A DNA stretch of 64,000 nucleotides from an uncultured Bacteriovoracaceae bacterium (GCA_950054155.1 CATLOT010000001.1:186001-250000); one strand, 5' to 3'; positions 17,541 to 26,131 are shown, counted from the first letter of the stretch. Notes: generated from the letters alone by a model not told the origin. A program made the numbers and translations.

Positions 17541-18592
17541 AGTGAGATTCTCCTCTTTTGTTTAAGCAGGAGATAGGTGAAAAAAGGAGTGCCAATAAGA
17601 GCAGTGATGACTCCTATAGGAAGCTCACTTGGTGCAACGACTGTCTTTGCAAAGGTGTCTGAGAGGTTTAAAAATATCCCTCCCGAGAGAAAGCTCGCTA
17701 TCATGAGAGGTTTCATTTTGGGGCCAATAACCATTCTTAGGATGTGAGGAATAACGAGGCCCACAAATCCGATGAGGCCAACATAGGCCGTGATCGGGCC
17801 GCACATCAGGGCTGTAAGAAGGAGAACCTCTTTTTTAATTTTTCCGGTGTCGACTCCAAGGTAGACCGCCTCTCGTTCTCCCATCGTCATGACGTCGAGT
17901 TCACCACTTCGTCTTAAGAGCATAAGGGTACCAACGAGGACAAAACAGCCGAGAATGATATTGGTTGAAGGCTCCGCACCATTAAGGCTGCCTAAAGACC
18001 AAAAGGTAATGGTTCTCAATTGTTCATCATTGGCTAAATTTATAAGAAGACCCGTATAGGCACCAGCAAATGCATTCGCAGCAATACCGGCGAGTAGCAT
18101 AATACCAATATTTACCTTCCCCCCTTGAAGAGCGAGGCGATATACCAATAAACCCAGCCCAAATGCACCTGTAAAAGCGAGAAGAGGAAGAAAGTACTGA
18201 GGATGACTTTCTAGGATACTGCCAAAGACTGGGATCGCCTTACCAAATAAGACACCAGTGACCACACCCATTACTGCGCCACTTGAAATTCCTATGAGTC
18301 CAGTATCTGCCAGTGGATTGTTAAAGAGGTTCTGAAGAGCACATCCAGACACAGCAAGGGCTCCACCAGTAATGAGAGCCAATATAACTCTTGGAAAACG
18401 AATCTTCCAAATAAGGTCAGTAAGGAGTTGATTCTCTCCCGTCAAAAGAGATTGGAAATCCACTACGGAAAGGGTTGCAGGTCCAATGAGTGTTCCTGCC
18501 ATGGCAAAAAGAACCGTCGCGATGAGCAAGGCAAAGCAGATGATATTAGTTTTCTTTTTTTGTCTCGCTACTAGCGCTTTGGTTTTATCCAT
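17537..18592 (-). CDS. hmuU: Haem ABC transporter permease (FecCD/BtuC type)
   Basis: An integral membrane protein of 351 residues with about ten apolar helices and the FecCD signatures RFPRVILALITGGALAVSGCALQNLFNNPLADTG-type N-region (given here only in part: PRVILALITGGAL, NNPLADTGLIG), GIMLLAGIAANA and VGLIGFVGLVIPH. It starts one base after hmuT ends. It would form the dimeric channel through the inner membrane. Confidence 0.9.
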   Translation of the reverse strand: MDKTKALVARQKKKTNIICFALLIATVLFAMAGTLIGPATLSVVDFQSLLTGENQLLTDLIWKIRFPRVILALITGGALAVSGCALQNLFNNPLADTGLIGISSGAVMGVVTGVLFGKAIPVFGSILESHPQYFLPLLAFTGAFGLGLLVYRLALQGGKVNIGIMLLAGIAANAFAGAYTGLLINLANDEQLRTITFWSLGSLNGAEPSTNIILGCFVLVGTLMLLRRSGELDVMTMGEREAVYLGVDTGKIKKEVLLLTALMCGPITAYVGLIGFVGLVIPHILRMVIGPKMKPLMIASFLSGGIFLNLSDTFAKTVVAPSELPIGVITALIGTPFFTYLLLKQKRRISL

Positions 18593-19417
18593 TTATATCT
18601 TTTGTAATTGGCCGATGAAGTCAATGAGGCTTTCTCCTGTTCGAGGACCAAAGCCGAGAAAAGCGAGATCATCCACAACTATCAAGGACTTATTCTTACC
18701 CGCTTTTGTTTTACTTAATCCTTTTATACTCCATGGACCATCTTTTAAACTCTTTGCTCCGCTTTTTAGCATAACGATTGCATCAGGGTTGCTCAAGAGC
18801 AGAGATTCCGCCGTAATGGGCTTAAATCCCTCAACTTTAGAGAAGCTATTTGTAACTCCAGCAAGCTTTATCATTTTGTGAGCAGGGGTCTTCTTTCCAG
18901 AGAGGAAGATACGATTACCACCTCTGGCATAGATGAAGACAACTTTCTTATCATTGATTTCAGGCTGAAGACTTTTTGCTTTTAGAAAGTCCTTTTCAAT
19001 TTTATTGATAAGTTTCTCGGCAAGGTTCATTTTGGAAACAGTCTTCCCTAGTATTTGAATTTTAGAAATAATGCCTTCCTTTGACTCCTCTTCCTTTATG
19101 AGGACGAGGTTAAGCTCAAGAGTTTTAAGCTTGCGGGCGAGTGCGTCGTTTAAGTACTTATCACTTGCAAAAATGATGTCTGGCTTGAGGGAGAGGATGC
19201 CCTCAATGTTAATAGCATGACGATACCCTAGCTGGGCCTTCTCCTTAGCTTCTTGTGGATAAATACTCGTGGCATCAACGCCTACTATTTTTTCTCCCTC
19301 ACCAAGAGCATATAAAGTCTCTGTAATACTTCCCCCGATACTAACGATGCGATCAAAGGCATAGAGGGGTTTTGAAATAAGGAAGAGGGTAAAGAGAAAG
19401 AGAAGAGGACTTTTCAT
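18593..19417 (-). CDS. hmuT: Periplasmic haem-binding protein
   Basis: A signal peptide (MKSPLLFLFTLFLISKPLYA) leads into a class III solute-binding fold: IVSIGGSITETLYALGEG, VGVDATSIYP, LGYRHAINIEGILSLKPDII and GFGPRTGESL near the C-terminus. The VDATSIYP/LGYRH region is typical of HmuT-type haem binders. First gene of hmuTUV-hugZ. GGAG lies nine bases before the ATG. The leader holds a GNRA-capped hairpin (19441-19464). Confidence 0.87.
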   Translation of the reverse strand: MKSPLLFLFTLFLISKPLYAFDRIVSIGGSITETLYALGEGEKIVGVDATSIYPQEAKEKAQLGYRHAINIEGILSLKPDIIFASDKYLNDALARKLKTLELNLVLIKEEESKEGIISKIQILGKTVSKMNLAEKLINKIEKDFLKAKSLQPEINDKKVVFIYARGGNRIFLSGKKTPAHKMIKLAGVTNSFSKVEGFKPITAESLLLSNPDAIVMLKSGAKSLKDGPWSIKGLSKTKAGKNKSLIVVDDLAFLGFGPRTGESLIDFIGQLQKI

Positions 19418-19440
19418 AGCATTTACTCCATTTCACCAAT

Positions 19441-19464
19441 GCCTGTGCCCTTGCGGACACAGGC
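19441..19464 (-). promoter_or_regulatory. GNRA-capped hairpin in the hmuT mRNA leader
   Basis: On the minus strand GCCTGTGTCC pairs with GGGCACAGGC (ten pairs, one wobble) around a GCAA tetraloop. It lies about 24 bases before the hmuT ATG and has no T tract, so it is a leader structure rather than a terminator. Confidence 0.6.
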
Positions 19465-19705
19465 AGTAGCGAAAAATAATCATTCACTGAACAAGCGCAT
19501 GACCTAATGGATCTTGAGGGATTTGGGATCATGGCACTGACGCCTTTACTACGATGAGAAAGCTTATTTGTAGGAACTACAATTATTTGCAGTCATGCTC
19601 GCTGTTCGTGACCTTAGATTGTCTCATTTGGTTTGATTAGTCAAACAGTAGTTCGTCATTATTAACAGTAAAGGGAGTTGATAGAAACCGTTGATTATCC
19701 TTTTA

Positions 19706-19722
19706 AATAAAATGATTTTATT
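19706..19722 (+). promoter_or_regulatory. Perfect AT-rich palindrome before the orphan binding-protein gene
   Basis: AATAAAAT and ATTTTATT flank a single G, 15 bases before the ATG at 19738. The position suits an operator, but such AT-rich symmetry can arise by chance. Confidence 0.35.
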
Positions 19723-19737
19723 GTAGCTTAAGGCAGC

Positions 19738-20502
19738 ATGAGAATAGTCTTCTTACTCATATTCATAATCCAGCCTCTTCAGGCCACTGATATTGTTCTT
19801 AAGGTTGGCCTTGAAGAAGCGCCCCCACTGATTACAAGAGATGGAACAGGAATTCTTAATAAGCTTCTTAAAAAAGTAGAGGCTAATAGTAACTTCAAAT
19901 TTCAGATCAGTTATATGACTTATGGAAGAGCAATCCTTGAGCTTAAGAAAGGAAGAATTGATCTTATTGGGGTGACTCCATACAAGAGCGAAACAAAAGA
20001 ATTTTATACTTTTGCCCAGGACTTAAATTGGTCTTTGAGAACCTGGAATGCTCTCTTTTATAATCTTGAAAATTCCGCAGTGAATGACCTTAATGAGTTT
20101 AATGCTATTGGAACGTTGCCGGGTAATGAAGAATTCATGTCACGCCTTTATAAAATACCTAAAAGTCGATTTAGTTCTGGAAAATTAAAATCCCTCTTTA
20201 AGATGCTCCAAAAGAAGAGACTTGATGGTGTTCTCTTTGAGTATATTTCTGCACGAACAGCTATCGAAAAATTGGCTATTAAAAGCTTTGAAGTCAAAAG
20301 GGTGAGTCCTATTTATGCCTCTCTTTCACTTCGAAATTCTTTGGCAAAGCTTAATCCTCTTTTGAGTAAGGAGCTTAAGCGTGCTTCTAAAGAGAAGATC
20401 TTTGAAGGGTATGAGCATTTACTAGAGTACGAAAATCTTCCTCGAATAAAAGTTAATAATATCTATATTGAGGAAGTGAGCCCCTCCGAAGAGGGGCCTT
20501 GA
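19738..20502 (+). CDS. Orphan periplasmic solute-binding protein (family 3-like)
   Basis: A short signal peptide ends near LQATD. The mature protein begins LKVGLEEAPPLI, has a GILNKLLKKVEA helix, the YGRAILELKKGRIDLIGVTPY segment and a TFAQDL turn, all as in amino-acid-type (SBP_bac_3) binding proteins. The key C-terminal half is shorter and more divergent, and there is no permease or ATPase nearby, so it may act as a sensor or scavenger. AAGG lies four bases before the ATG. Its last codons (EEGP) form part of a GC-rich hairpin. Confidence 0.72.
   Translation: MRIVFLLIFIIQPLQATDIVLKVGLEEAPPLITRDGTGILNKLLKKVEANSNFKFQISYMTYGRAILELKKGRIDLIGVTPYKSETKEFYTFAQDLNWSLRTWNALFYNLENSAVNDLNEFNAIGTLPGNEEFMSRLYKIPKSRFSSGKLKSLFKMLQKKRLDGVLFEYISARTAIEKLAIKSFEVKRVSPIYASLSLRNSLAKLNPLLSKELKRASKEKIFEGYEHLLEYENLPRIKVNNIYIEEVSPSEEGP
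20480..20497 (+). terminator. GC-rich hairpin at the 3' end of the binding-protein gene
   Basis: GCCCCTC and GAGGGGC pair around CGAA, a stable tetraloop context, overlapping the final codons. Only TT follows, so termination may need another factor. Confidence 0.5.
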
Positions 20503-20640
20503 AGATGTGTGTGGTGAGTGGTCTAGAGGATTTCCATTTCCTTGCTCTAGAAGGGGTAGGGTCACGACTCCAATAAGAAAAGTTATTGGCAGACAAATCC
20601 TTGAGTCGCGCGTTGGGTTTTTATCTTTTATGCCAAATTG

Positions 20641-21135
20641 TTAAGCAGCTTTAGGTTCTGAAAGTACGTCTTCCCAAGTAAGGGGTTCAAGTTCACTGCA
20701 CTCGAAGGTGCGGTTCTCTTCTTCATTGAAGAAATAAGAAAACTTGTGGTCATACTCACAAAAAGAGAGTGTGCACTTCTTCATAGGACTTGCCGTCCAG
20801 ATAGTGTCTTCCATCTTGCAACGGTTGAACTGGCAATGTTGCATCTGAGTGAATTCAAACTTGCAATTCACAAAGGTGCAGTTGATGAAAGTGCAATTCT
20901 CCATTTTACTCGCGTAAAAGACACAAGACTCGAAGGTCACATTGGTGAAAGTGGTGAGAGAAAACAGAGAGCCAGAAACAGCCAAGTCCTTAAAATCTTT
21001 AGACTCAATGATCTCATTCTCGATGATTTCATATTGTCCGCAGGCCTTGGCCTCTTCGATTCCCATCTCTTTCTCAGTGGTGAGATGGTGGGTTAGAGAA
21101 AGTTGAGAATCGATGAATTGGGTTAGTGTGTTCAT
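20641..21135 (-). CDS. Pentapeptide-repeat-like protein
   Basis: Between about residues 50 and 130 the protein runs through five-residue turns with F or L at the centre and small or Cys residues around it (SLFSLTTFTNVTFESCVF, MENCTFINCTFVNC, QFNRCKME). This forms a right-handed quadrilateral beta helix. It has no signal peptide and ten or so Cys, so it is probably cytosolic. It faces the XRE regulator across a region crowded with TTGC/GCAA sites, which suggests control by that regulator. The role is unknown; some family members mimic DNA. Confidence 0.75.
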   Translation of the reverse strand: MNTLTQFIDSQLSLTHHLTTEKEMGIEEAKACGQYEIIENEIIESKDFKDLAVSGSLFSLTTFTNVTFESCVFYASKMENCTFINCTFVNCKFEFTQMQHCQFNRCKMEDTIWTASPMKKCTLSFCEYDHKFSYFFNEEENRTFECSELEPLTWEDVLSEPKAA

Positions 21136-21173
21136 GTTGTCCCCCGAGCCTTGTGCTTCCGCTTGGTGGTGTG

Positions 21174-21307
21174 TTGCGTTACCAAGCTTAATTGCATTTT
21201 AGAATGTTTGACCATTTGCGTCAAGCAATATGATTGCACGGTGCAAGATTAAATTGCAATTTCTATTTATTTCAGTGAGTTGCATAGCGAAATTTATTGC
21301 GTTGCAA
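21174..21307. promoter_or_regulatory. Cluster of TTGC/GCAA operator-like sites
   Basis: In 134 bases there are at least ten TTGC or GCAA words, including the inverted pairs TTGCAC-G-GTGCAA (21234-21246), TTTGCgtcaaGCAAT, the palindrome AAATTGCAATTT (21251-21262) and a final ATTGCGTTGCAAG. They fill the divergent promoter region between the pentapeptide gene and the regulator gene. Density far exceeds what neighbouring intergenic regions show. Confidence 0.55.
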
Positions 21308-21377
21308 GTTAAAATTATGAGATTTAAAACCGATAAGGAATGTAAGTCATTAGAACCCCGTTGCTAAGGAGTGGGAA

Positions 21378-21989
21378 ATGGCGCAATTTCATAAAGATAA
21401 GGTTTCACTATTTCTAGGTGCTGTACGTAAGTATATGGAAATCCGAGGCCCTATGACTCAAAGAGAGCTTGCTGAGGCAACTGATACAGGAGTTTCGACG
21501 ATGAGTCGCTTCCTCAATCAACAAACCCAGGAGCTTAACCCTAATCTCATCGCGAAGATAACGGCGATCCTCAATATTCCTCCTATGGAAATTATCGATT
21601 TTGTCGAAGAGGACTATAGTTCTGAGTTTTTAAGGCTCGTGCGCTTCTATAAGGGAGAGGATGCAGGCCAAACGAGAACCAGTGTGGGGCAGCCTGAGGC
21701 GAGTTCTCAAGTAGAGACAGAAGAAGAGGAACAAATAGCCCAGGCGCTTGAAGCGGGCGGCAGTCAAAGAACAACCTCTGCCAATATACGCGTTGGAAAT
21801 AAAACGACTCGCATGAATTACGTAGCCGAAGGGGATAGTCAATTGAGAGAAAAGCTTCAAAGACTCTCTCTTAAGCAAAAGGGATTTCTTAATGGGTTCC
21901 TTAATCTCGATAGTGACGGCCGAGACTTGGTTGCTGATGTTGGTGAAAAAATTATAACTTACCTTAAGCAAAAGGGGATTGATTTTTAA
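21378..21989 (+). CDS. XRE-type helix-turn-helix regulator with long C-terminal part
   Basis: An N-terminal HTH (about residues 12-70): MTQRELAEATDTGVSTMSRFLN is the helix-turn-helix (quoted here as MTQRELAEATDTGVSTM), followed by LNPNLIAKITAILNI as in XRE domains. A low-complexity acidic/Gln linker (about 95-130) leads to a helical C-terminal segment (LREKLQRLSLKQKGFLNGF) that may bind a ligand or dimerise. It probably binds the TTGC cluster upstream and so controls itself and the divergent gene. The next gene starts at the base after its stop. Confidence 0.8.
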   Translation: MAQFHKDKVSLFLGAVRKYMEIRGPMTQRELAEATDTGVSTMSRFLNQQTQELNPNLIAKITAILNIPPMEIIDFVEEDYSSEFLRLVRFYKGEDAGQTRTSVGQPEASSQVETEEEEQIAQALEAGGSQRTTSANIRVGNKTTRMNYVAEGDSQLREKLQRLSLKQKGFLNGFLNLDSDGRDLVADVGEKIITYLKQKGIDF

Positions 21990-22787
21990 ATGAGGCTTTT
22001 GACAAAAATTTTCCTTCTCTTGCTTATCTTTGGAATGAGAAATTCATTCGCTGATGTGAAGTCTTTGAAGGTGATTTTTCTCTCACGCCCCCAGCAGACA
22101 AGTTTTAACTTTAAAAAAACTTATCAATGGGTCAGCCCGATGATGGCCCAATCTGATCCCATGGAAAATTGCCAACCCTATGGCGATGGGTGTTTCCATC
22201 CTCAACTTGGCTATATTGAAGATCCGGAAAAAGTTAAAGAAAGTAATAAGAACAAACTACAAGAGGAAGTTCAACTTAAGACCATAAACGCAGAAGAGGT
22301 CAATCTTATCAATTGCGATAAGGAGTATTACTTTGACCTCTATTGTGGAAAAGCGAAGAAAGGAAAGAAAGCGAAGAGTTTTACTTCAAAGAATCAACTA
22401 TGGATTGATGTCAGCAGTAGCATGCGCCAAGTGGACTTTTCTGAAGACAGTGCCTATTGCGAAAGAAGGCGATTTGTCGCGAAAATACAAAAAGACTGTG
22501 GCAGTGGCCTTGATATTTATACTTTTAATACTGGGCGACAAACAATGGGGGCGCTTGAAAGTGTTTGCATCAATAGTGGAACTAATAATGGCGCCCGACT
22601 TGTACAATGGCTAAAAGAAACGCAAGCAGAGAATGTTGTGATCGTCACAGATGTAGATGAATACGTAGGTGAATTTAGAGAGTATTTGGACCTCTTTGGT
22701 GCTGAAATTGAGGGGATTGGTGTAAAGCCGATCTATGCATCAGACCTCTTTGAAAAGAGTGGTCAGTTGAAAAGCTTCTGCCTTTAA
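21990..22787 (+). CDS. Exported VWA-like protein
   Basis: A signal peptide (cleavage near NSFA) precedes a Cys-containing N-region (CQPYGDGC, INCD, DLYC). From about 136 the sequence LWIDVSSSMRQVD carries a DXSXS MIDAS motif (D140, S142, S144), with VVIVTDVDEY farther on as a candidate MIDAS Asp strand, so the second half looks like a compact von Willebrand A domain that binds ligands through a metal. Eight or more Cys suggest disulfides. It directly abuts the regulator gene and is followed by mutY 15 bases later. Confidence 0.68.
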   Translation: MRLLTKIFLLLLIFGMRNSFADVKSLKVIFLSRPQQTSFNFKKTYQWVSPMMAQSDPMENCQPYGDGCFHPQLGYIEDPEKVKESNKNKLQEEVQLKTINAEEVNLINCDKEYYFDLYCGKAKKGKKAKSFTSKNQLWIDVSSSMRQVDFSEDSAYCERRRFVAKIQKDCGSGLDIYTFNTGRQTMGALESVCINSGTNNGARLVQWLKETQAENVVIVTDVDEYVGEFREYLDLFGAEIEGIGVKPIYASDLFEKSGQLKSFCL

Positions 22788-22802
22788 TGGTAAATCCTTT
22801 CC

Positions 22803-23873
22803 ATGAACAATCAACTCATTAAATGGAGTCATAAAGAGTTCGATGAACTCCCTTGGCGAAAAAAGCGAAGTCTCTATGGGACTTTGGTCAGTGAAATTAT
22901 GTTGCAACAAACAACTGTTGCAACAGTTTTAAAGCACTACGATAGATTTTTGAAAGTCTTTCCAAACTTAGAGAGTCTTGCTCGTGTGAGTGAAGAGGAA
23001 GTGTGCGCTCAGTGGCAGGGTCTTGGTTATTATCGAAGGGCGAGAAATCTCAGAAAAGCTGCTGTCTACATTGTTGAAGAGCTGGCCGGAGAGTTTCCCC
23101 TGACCTTAGAAGAACTTAAAAAGATTCCCGGAGTGGGGGACTATACCGCAAGTGCACTCCTTGCGATGGGTATGAATAAGAAGGCGCTTGCAATAGATGC
23201 TAATATCGAAAGAATTATGGCGCGATTATTTTTAATCGAAGAAGAGAAGGGACCTAAGTTACAAAAGTTTCTTCAAGCCAATTATGAAGACCTTGCTATT
23301 CCTTTTAAGAAGTTTTCTCCAAGAGAAATCAATGAATCACTCATGGACTTAGGGCGAGTGTATTGTCAGGCAAAGCGAGCGGACTGTCCTCTTTGCCCCT
23401 TACGTAAAGAGTGTAAGGCGGCTGAGTCTAGTGTCTCTCCCCTTGATTATCCGAGGCAAAAGCAGGCTAAGAAGAAAGAGTCCCATGACCTCGAACTTCT
23501 GCGTGTCATCGTTACTCACGGTCATAAGGTGCTGGCTTATGAAAAAAATGATAAGGAGTGGCTCAGTGGTCAACTGGAGGTCCCGACTCTCATCCTGAGG
23601 ACAACTGATAAGAAATTAGCTCAGTATCCTCTCTTTGAAGGCCCTAAAGATAGGGTTGAACGAAGGGTTATTACTTCTCTCAAGACTGCAATTACAAAGT
23701 ATAAGATTAAAAATCAGATAGTTATGCTTACGAAGGCTGAATTTGAAGATTTGGTCGACTTGAAGAACTTAAATAAAAACTATAAATACTATGCCTTAAA
23801 TGACGAAACCAATCACTTCTCCACAACCACTCATAAGTGCTTGGCCAAACTCAATATCAAGGTGACTTCATGA
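22803..23873 (+). CDS. mutY: A/G-specific adenine glycosylase
   Basis: Removes adenine mispaired with 8-oxoguanine. E31 in VSEIMLQQTT and D132 in AIDANIERI are the catalytic residues by family comparison. The HhH is LKKIPGVGDYTASAL, and the iron-sulfur cluster Cys are C188, C195, C198 and C204 (spacing 6-2-5). The C-terminal ~120 residues correspond to the Nudix-like recognition domain. With the MutT-like gene at 2369 it belongs to the 8-oxoG defence. The stop overlaps the next ATG. Confidence 0.95.
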   Translation: MNNQLIKWSHKEFDELPWRKKRSLYGTLVSEIMLQQTTVATVLKHYDRFLKVFPNLESLARVSEEEVCAQWQGLGYYRRARNLRKAAVYIVEELAGEFPLTLEELKKIPGVGDYTASALLAMGMNKKALAIDANIERIMARLFLIEEEKGPKLQKFLQANYEDLAIPFKKFSPREINESLMDLGRVYCQAKRADCPLCPLRKECKAAESSVSPLDYPRQKQAKKKESHDLELLRVIVTHGHKVLAYEKNDKEWLSGQLEVPTLILRTTDKKLAQYPLFEGPKDRVERRVITSLKTAITKYKIKNQIVMLTKAEFEDLVDLKNLNKNYKYYALNDETNHFSTTTHKCLAKLNIKVTS

Positions 23874-25003
23874 AGATCTCTCTTACATTAGCCCTCCTCT
23901 TTTGCACTCAGGTTTTTGCTCAAACTTTTAAGGCGACAACTTATAATTTAGGTCTCGCTCATACTTTTGTTCCCTATGCTGAAGAGAGACTTTCTCCTCT
24001 AAAAGAAAAACTCGCTCACTACGATGCTGACGTTCTTTGTCTTCAGGAAGTTTGGAAGAAGAGTGATCAGAGAAAACTTACGAAGGTCTTAAAGAAGCGT
24101 TACCCTCATCACTTTGTGACCAAGATTAAAAATTATCGAACAGGACCGAGACCAACCTGCAAAAAAGATGAAATCTTTGGCGAGGGAAAGTTTGTAAGTT
24201 GCATGCAAAATCAATGTGGTGATGCTTCTGGCGATGACTTCACGACCTGTATTATCAATAAGTGTGGAAATGCGCTTCAGGCTTTAAAGAAAACCAATAG
24301 AAATTGTGCAAGTGCTTTAATGGCCCAAGTCGGGAAAAACCCTCTTTTGAGTATGGCGCAACTTCTTAATCCTTTGTGGCGTGCCGGTCAATTTGCCTAT
24401 AGGGGTTCAAATGGCCTAATGCTCTTTTCAAAACATCCTCTTGAAAAAAAGCGTTACATTGACATGAAGGAGATCTCAACTCTCAACAGAAGAAGTGCTC
24501 TTGAGGCTCAAATTGAAATTGCTGGAAAGAAGCTAACAGTGATGTGTACTCATCTGTCAGCAGATCTTACAGGTACAGCTCCCTATGCTGGTGGATTTGA
24601 CTCATGGGCTGAGGAGAATTCTAGCCAAATTGCTTTTCTTTTAAACGAGATCAATAAGAGCGTGCTCCCGACAGTTTTAATGGGTGACTTTAACTGTGGC
24701 AGTGCTGATCCAATGGCCAATTTAAGTGGGGAGCTCGATCAAAACTGCGAGAAGTTTAGTGATTGGGGCTTTTTAGATCCTCTTAAAGAAGAGACGCGTG
24801 AGTGTACTTTTTGTGAAGAGAACCTTCTTAATGAGGAAGGGTCCAAATCTGTTGCTATTGACCATGTCTTTCTAAAATATCTAACTCCTGTGTCAGGACG
24901 TGTCCTCTTTAAGAGTCCTATCGAAATCGAGACGAAAGAGGGAAAAAAGACCACGAGTCTTTCAGATCATTATGGATATGAAGTCGAAATTGAGCTTCCT
25001 TAA
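23870..25003 (+). CDS. Exported endonuclease/exonuclease/phosphatase-fold protein
   Basis: The ATG at 23870 overlaps the mutY stop and begins a signal peptide ending near QVFAQ. EEP-fold motifs follow in order: TTYNLG, VLCLQEVW, SNGLMLFSKHPL, VMCTHLSAD, VLMGDFNCG, IDHVF and SLSDHYG. The family includes DNase I, sphingomyelinases and phospholipase-like enzymes, all using Mg2+ with Asp/His. An insert of about 60 residues after the first strand block has five Cys (CKK, SCMQNQCG, TCIINKCG, NCA), probably disulfide bonded. Exported EEP enzymes often attack nucleic acid or membrane lipid; the substrate is not evident. Confidence 0.85.
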   Translation: MKISLTLALLFCTQVFAQTFKATTYNLGLAHTFVPYAEERLSPLKEKLAHYDADVLCLQEVWKKSDQRKLTKVLKKRYPHHFVTKIKNYRTGPRPTCKKDEIFGEGKFVSCMQNQCGDASGDDFTTCIINKCGNALQALKKTNRNCASALMAQVGKNPLLSMAQLLNPLWRAGQFAYRGSNGLMLFSKHPLEKKRYIDMKEISTLNRRSALEAQIEIAGKKLTVMCTHLSADLTGTAPYAGGFDSWAEENSSQIAFLLNEINKSVLPTVLMGDFNCGSADPMANLSGELDQNCEKFSDWGFLDPLKEETRECTFCEENLLNEEGSKSVAIDHVFLKYLTPVSGRVLFKSPIEIETKEGKKTTSLSDHYGYEVEIELP

Positions 25004-25058
25004 AATTTGACACTTTATCCCTAGTTTCAGACACTTAAATACATACACGGAGGTATGT

Positions 25059-25520
25059 ATGTTTAGGTTTCTAATCTTCCTGGCCTGTCTTTATATGGTC
25101 ATGGGTTGCACGAGTATTAATAAGTCTCATATGAACTCTTCCATTGGCATCTCTGTTACCAGTCCAATGGATGCGAAGATTGATGTCGACATGACAAAGA
25201 AGCTTGTTGGCTATGCTTCTGGCGGCTATCTCTTTCACCTTCTTAAGGTAAGTGGGGATAATAAATTCGCCGATGGAATCAACTACAATTCTGGTTCTGG
25301 CGATAAGGGCTTTATTGGTAAGGTCTTTGAGGACTTTAGTAACGTAGAGGAAGTAAAGGCAGCCGCAGCTTACAATGCAATTCGTACTTCGGATGCGGAT
25401 GTTCTCATTAGTCCTCAATATGTTATTGAAGAAGGGAATTGGAATCCTTTCTATAAACTCATTAAAGTGAAGGTTACGGGATATCCGGGTAAAGTTATCT
25501 CAATTAAGAATAAGTACTAA
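25059..25520 (+). CDS. Small lipoprotein
   Basis: A 153-residue protein with lipobox YMVMGC (Cys17). The C-terminal half (ADVLISPQYVIEEGNWNPFYKLIKVKVTGYPG) resembles a widespread small lipoprotein type whose members are expected to sit under the outer membrane (residues quoted here as VLISPQYVIEEG and KVKVTGYPG). GGAGG lies before the ATG. Its stop shares a base with the next start (TAATG). Confidence 0.7.
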   Translation: MFRFLIFLACLYMVMGCTSINKSHMNSSIGISVTSPMDAKIDVDMTKKLVGYASGGYLFHLLKVSGDNKFADGINYNSGSGDKGFIGKVFEDFSNVEEVKAAAAYNAIRTSDADVLISPQYVIEEGNWNPFYKLIKVKVTGYPGKVISIKNKY

Positions 25521-26131
25521 TGCTTAAGTGGTTCGTTCTCCTTCTTCTTCTTTCTCCAGGTGTCCTCGCTAAACTCAAAGAGGACACTAAGTTTGTTGCC
25601 CGCATTCTTGGCGCCTCCGATAGTAAAAGAACGATACTCGTTAATCGCGGCAAGGAGCACGGCCTTGGTGTAGATCAGCACGCTAAGATAAGTCTTCCCA
25701 CTGGAATTATTGCGAGGGCAGTAACAGTTAAGCTCTCACCCTCTCGCTCTGTCTGGTCAGTATACCGCTTCTTTGATATGGAGAAGATTGAACCTCAACG
25801 TGTGGCCACATTTAAGATCGCTTCGCCGGTGAGGCTTACCTCTGATGAATCAAAAGCTCTCGGTAGCCTTGCTCAAAAAGTGACAAAGAAGACCGAAGAA
25901 ATTCCTGTTGATCCTAAATTTCAAAAAGAGCAAAAGAAAACGGCGCGCTCTATTTTAAAGAGCCAAAAGGTCACCTCTCAATTTGATAATATTGATTACA
26001 CTCTTCTCGAGGAAGACGATCAAATCATCACGAATCAAAAGCTTAATCCTGAGCTTGACTGGACTGGTCTCAATGGCAAAAAAGATCGTAAAAACTTTGA
26101 TGCCTCTTTAGATTACAGCCAGTTAAAATAA
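25520..26131 (+). CDS. Exported protein of unknown function
   Basis: A signal peptide (cleavage near GVLA) precedes a ~70-residue beta-rich region (TILVNRGKEHGLGVDQHAKI) resembling the small C-terminal barrel found in FlgT-like proteins, then a Lys/Glu-rich tail with repeated DWTGLNGK-type segments. It is translationally coupled to the lipoprotein ahead, so they probably act together in the envelope. Function not known. Confidence 0.65.
   Translation: MLKWFVLLLLLSPGVLAKLKEDTKFVARILGASDSKRTILVNRGKEHGLGVDQHAKISLPTGIIARAVTVKLSPSRSVWSVYRFFDMEKIEPQRVATFKIASPVRLTSDESKALGSLAQKVTKKTEEIPVDPKFQKEQKKTARSILKSQKVTSQFDNIDYTLLEEDDQIITNQKLNPELDWTGLNGKKDRKNFDASLDYSQLK

Larger units (their letters stand above)
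19418..19737. other. 320-base divergent intergenic region upstream of hmuT
   Basis: No gene is visible. It holds the hmuT leader hairpin (19441-19464), an AATGATTAT half-site on the minus strand near 19470-19490 that resembles half of a Fur box, and a perfect AT-rich palindrome (19706-19722) in front of the gene at 19738. I found no B12 riboswitch core. Confidence 0.5.

Noticed and set aside
18486-18881. 131-residue plus-strand frame
   Set aside because: It is antisense to hmuU and hmuT, which have strong family motifs.
19418-19737. Possible cobalamin riboswitch upstream of a BtuFCD-like transporter
   Set aside because: The conserved B12 core is missing, and HugZ plus HmuT features favour haem.
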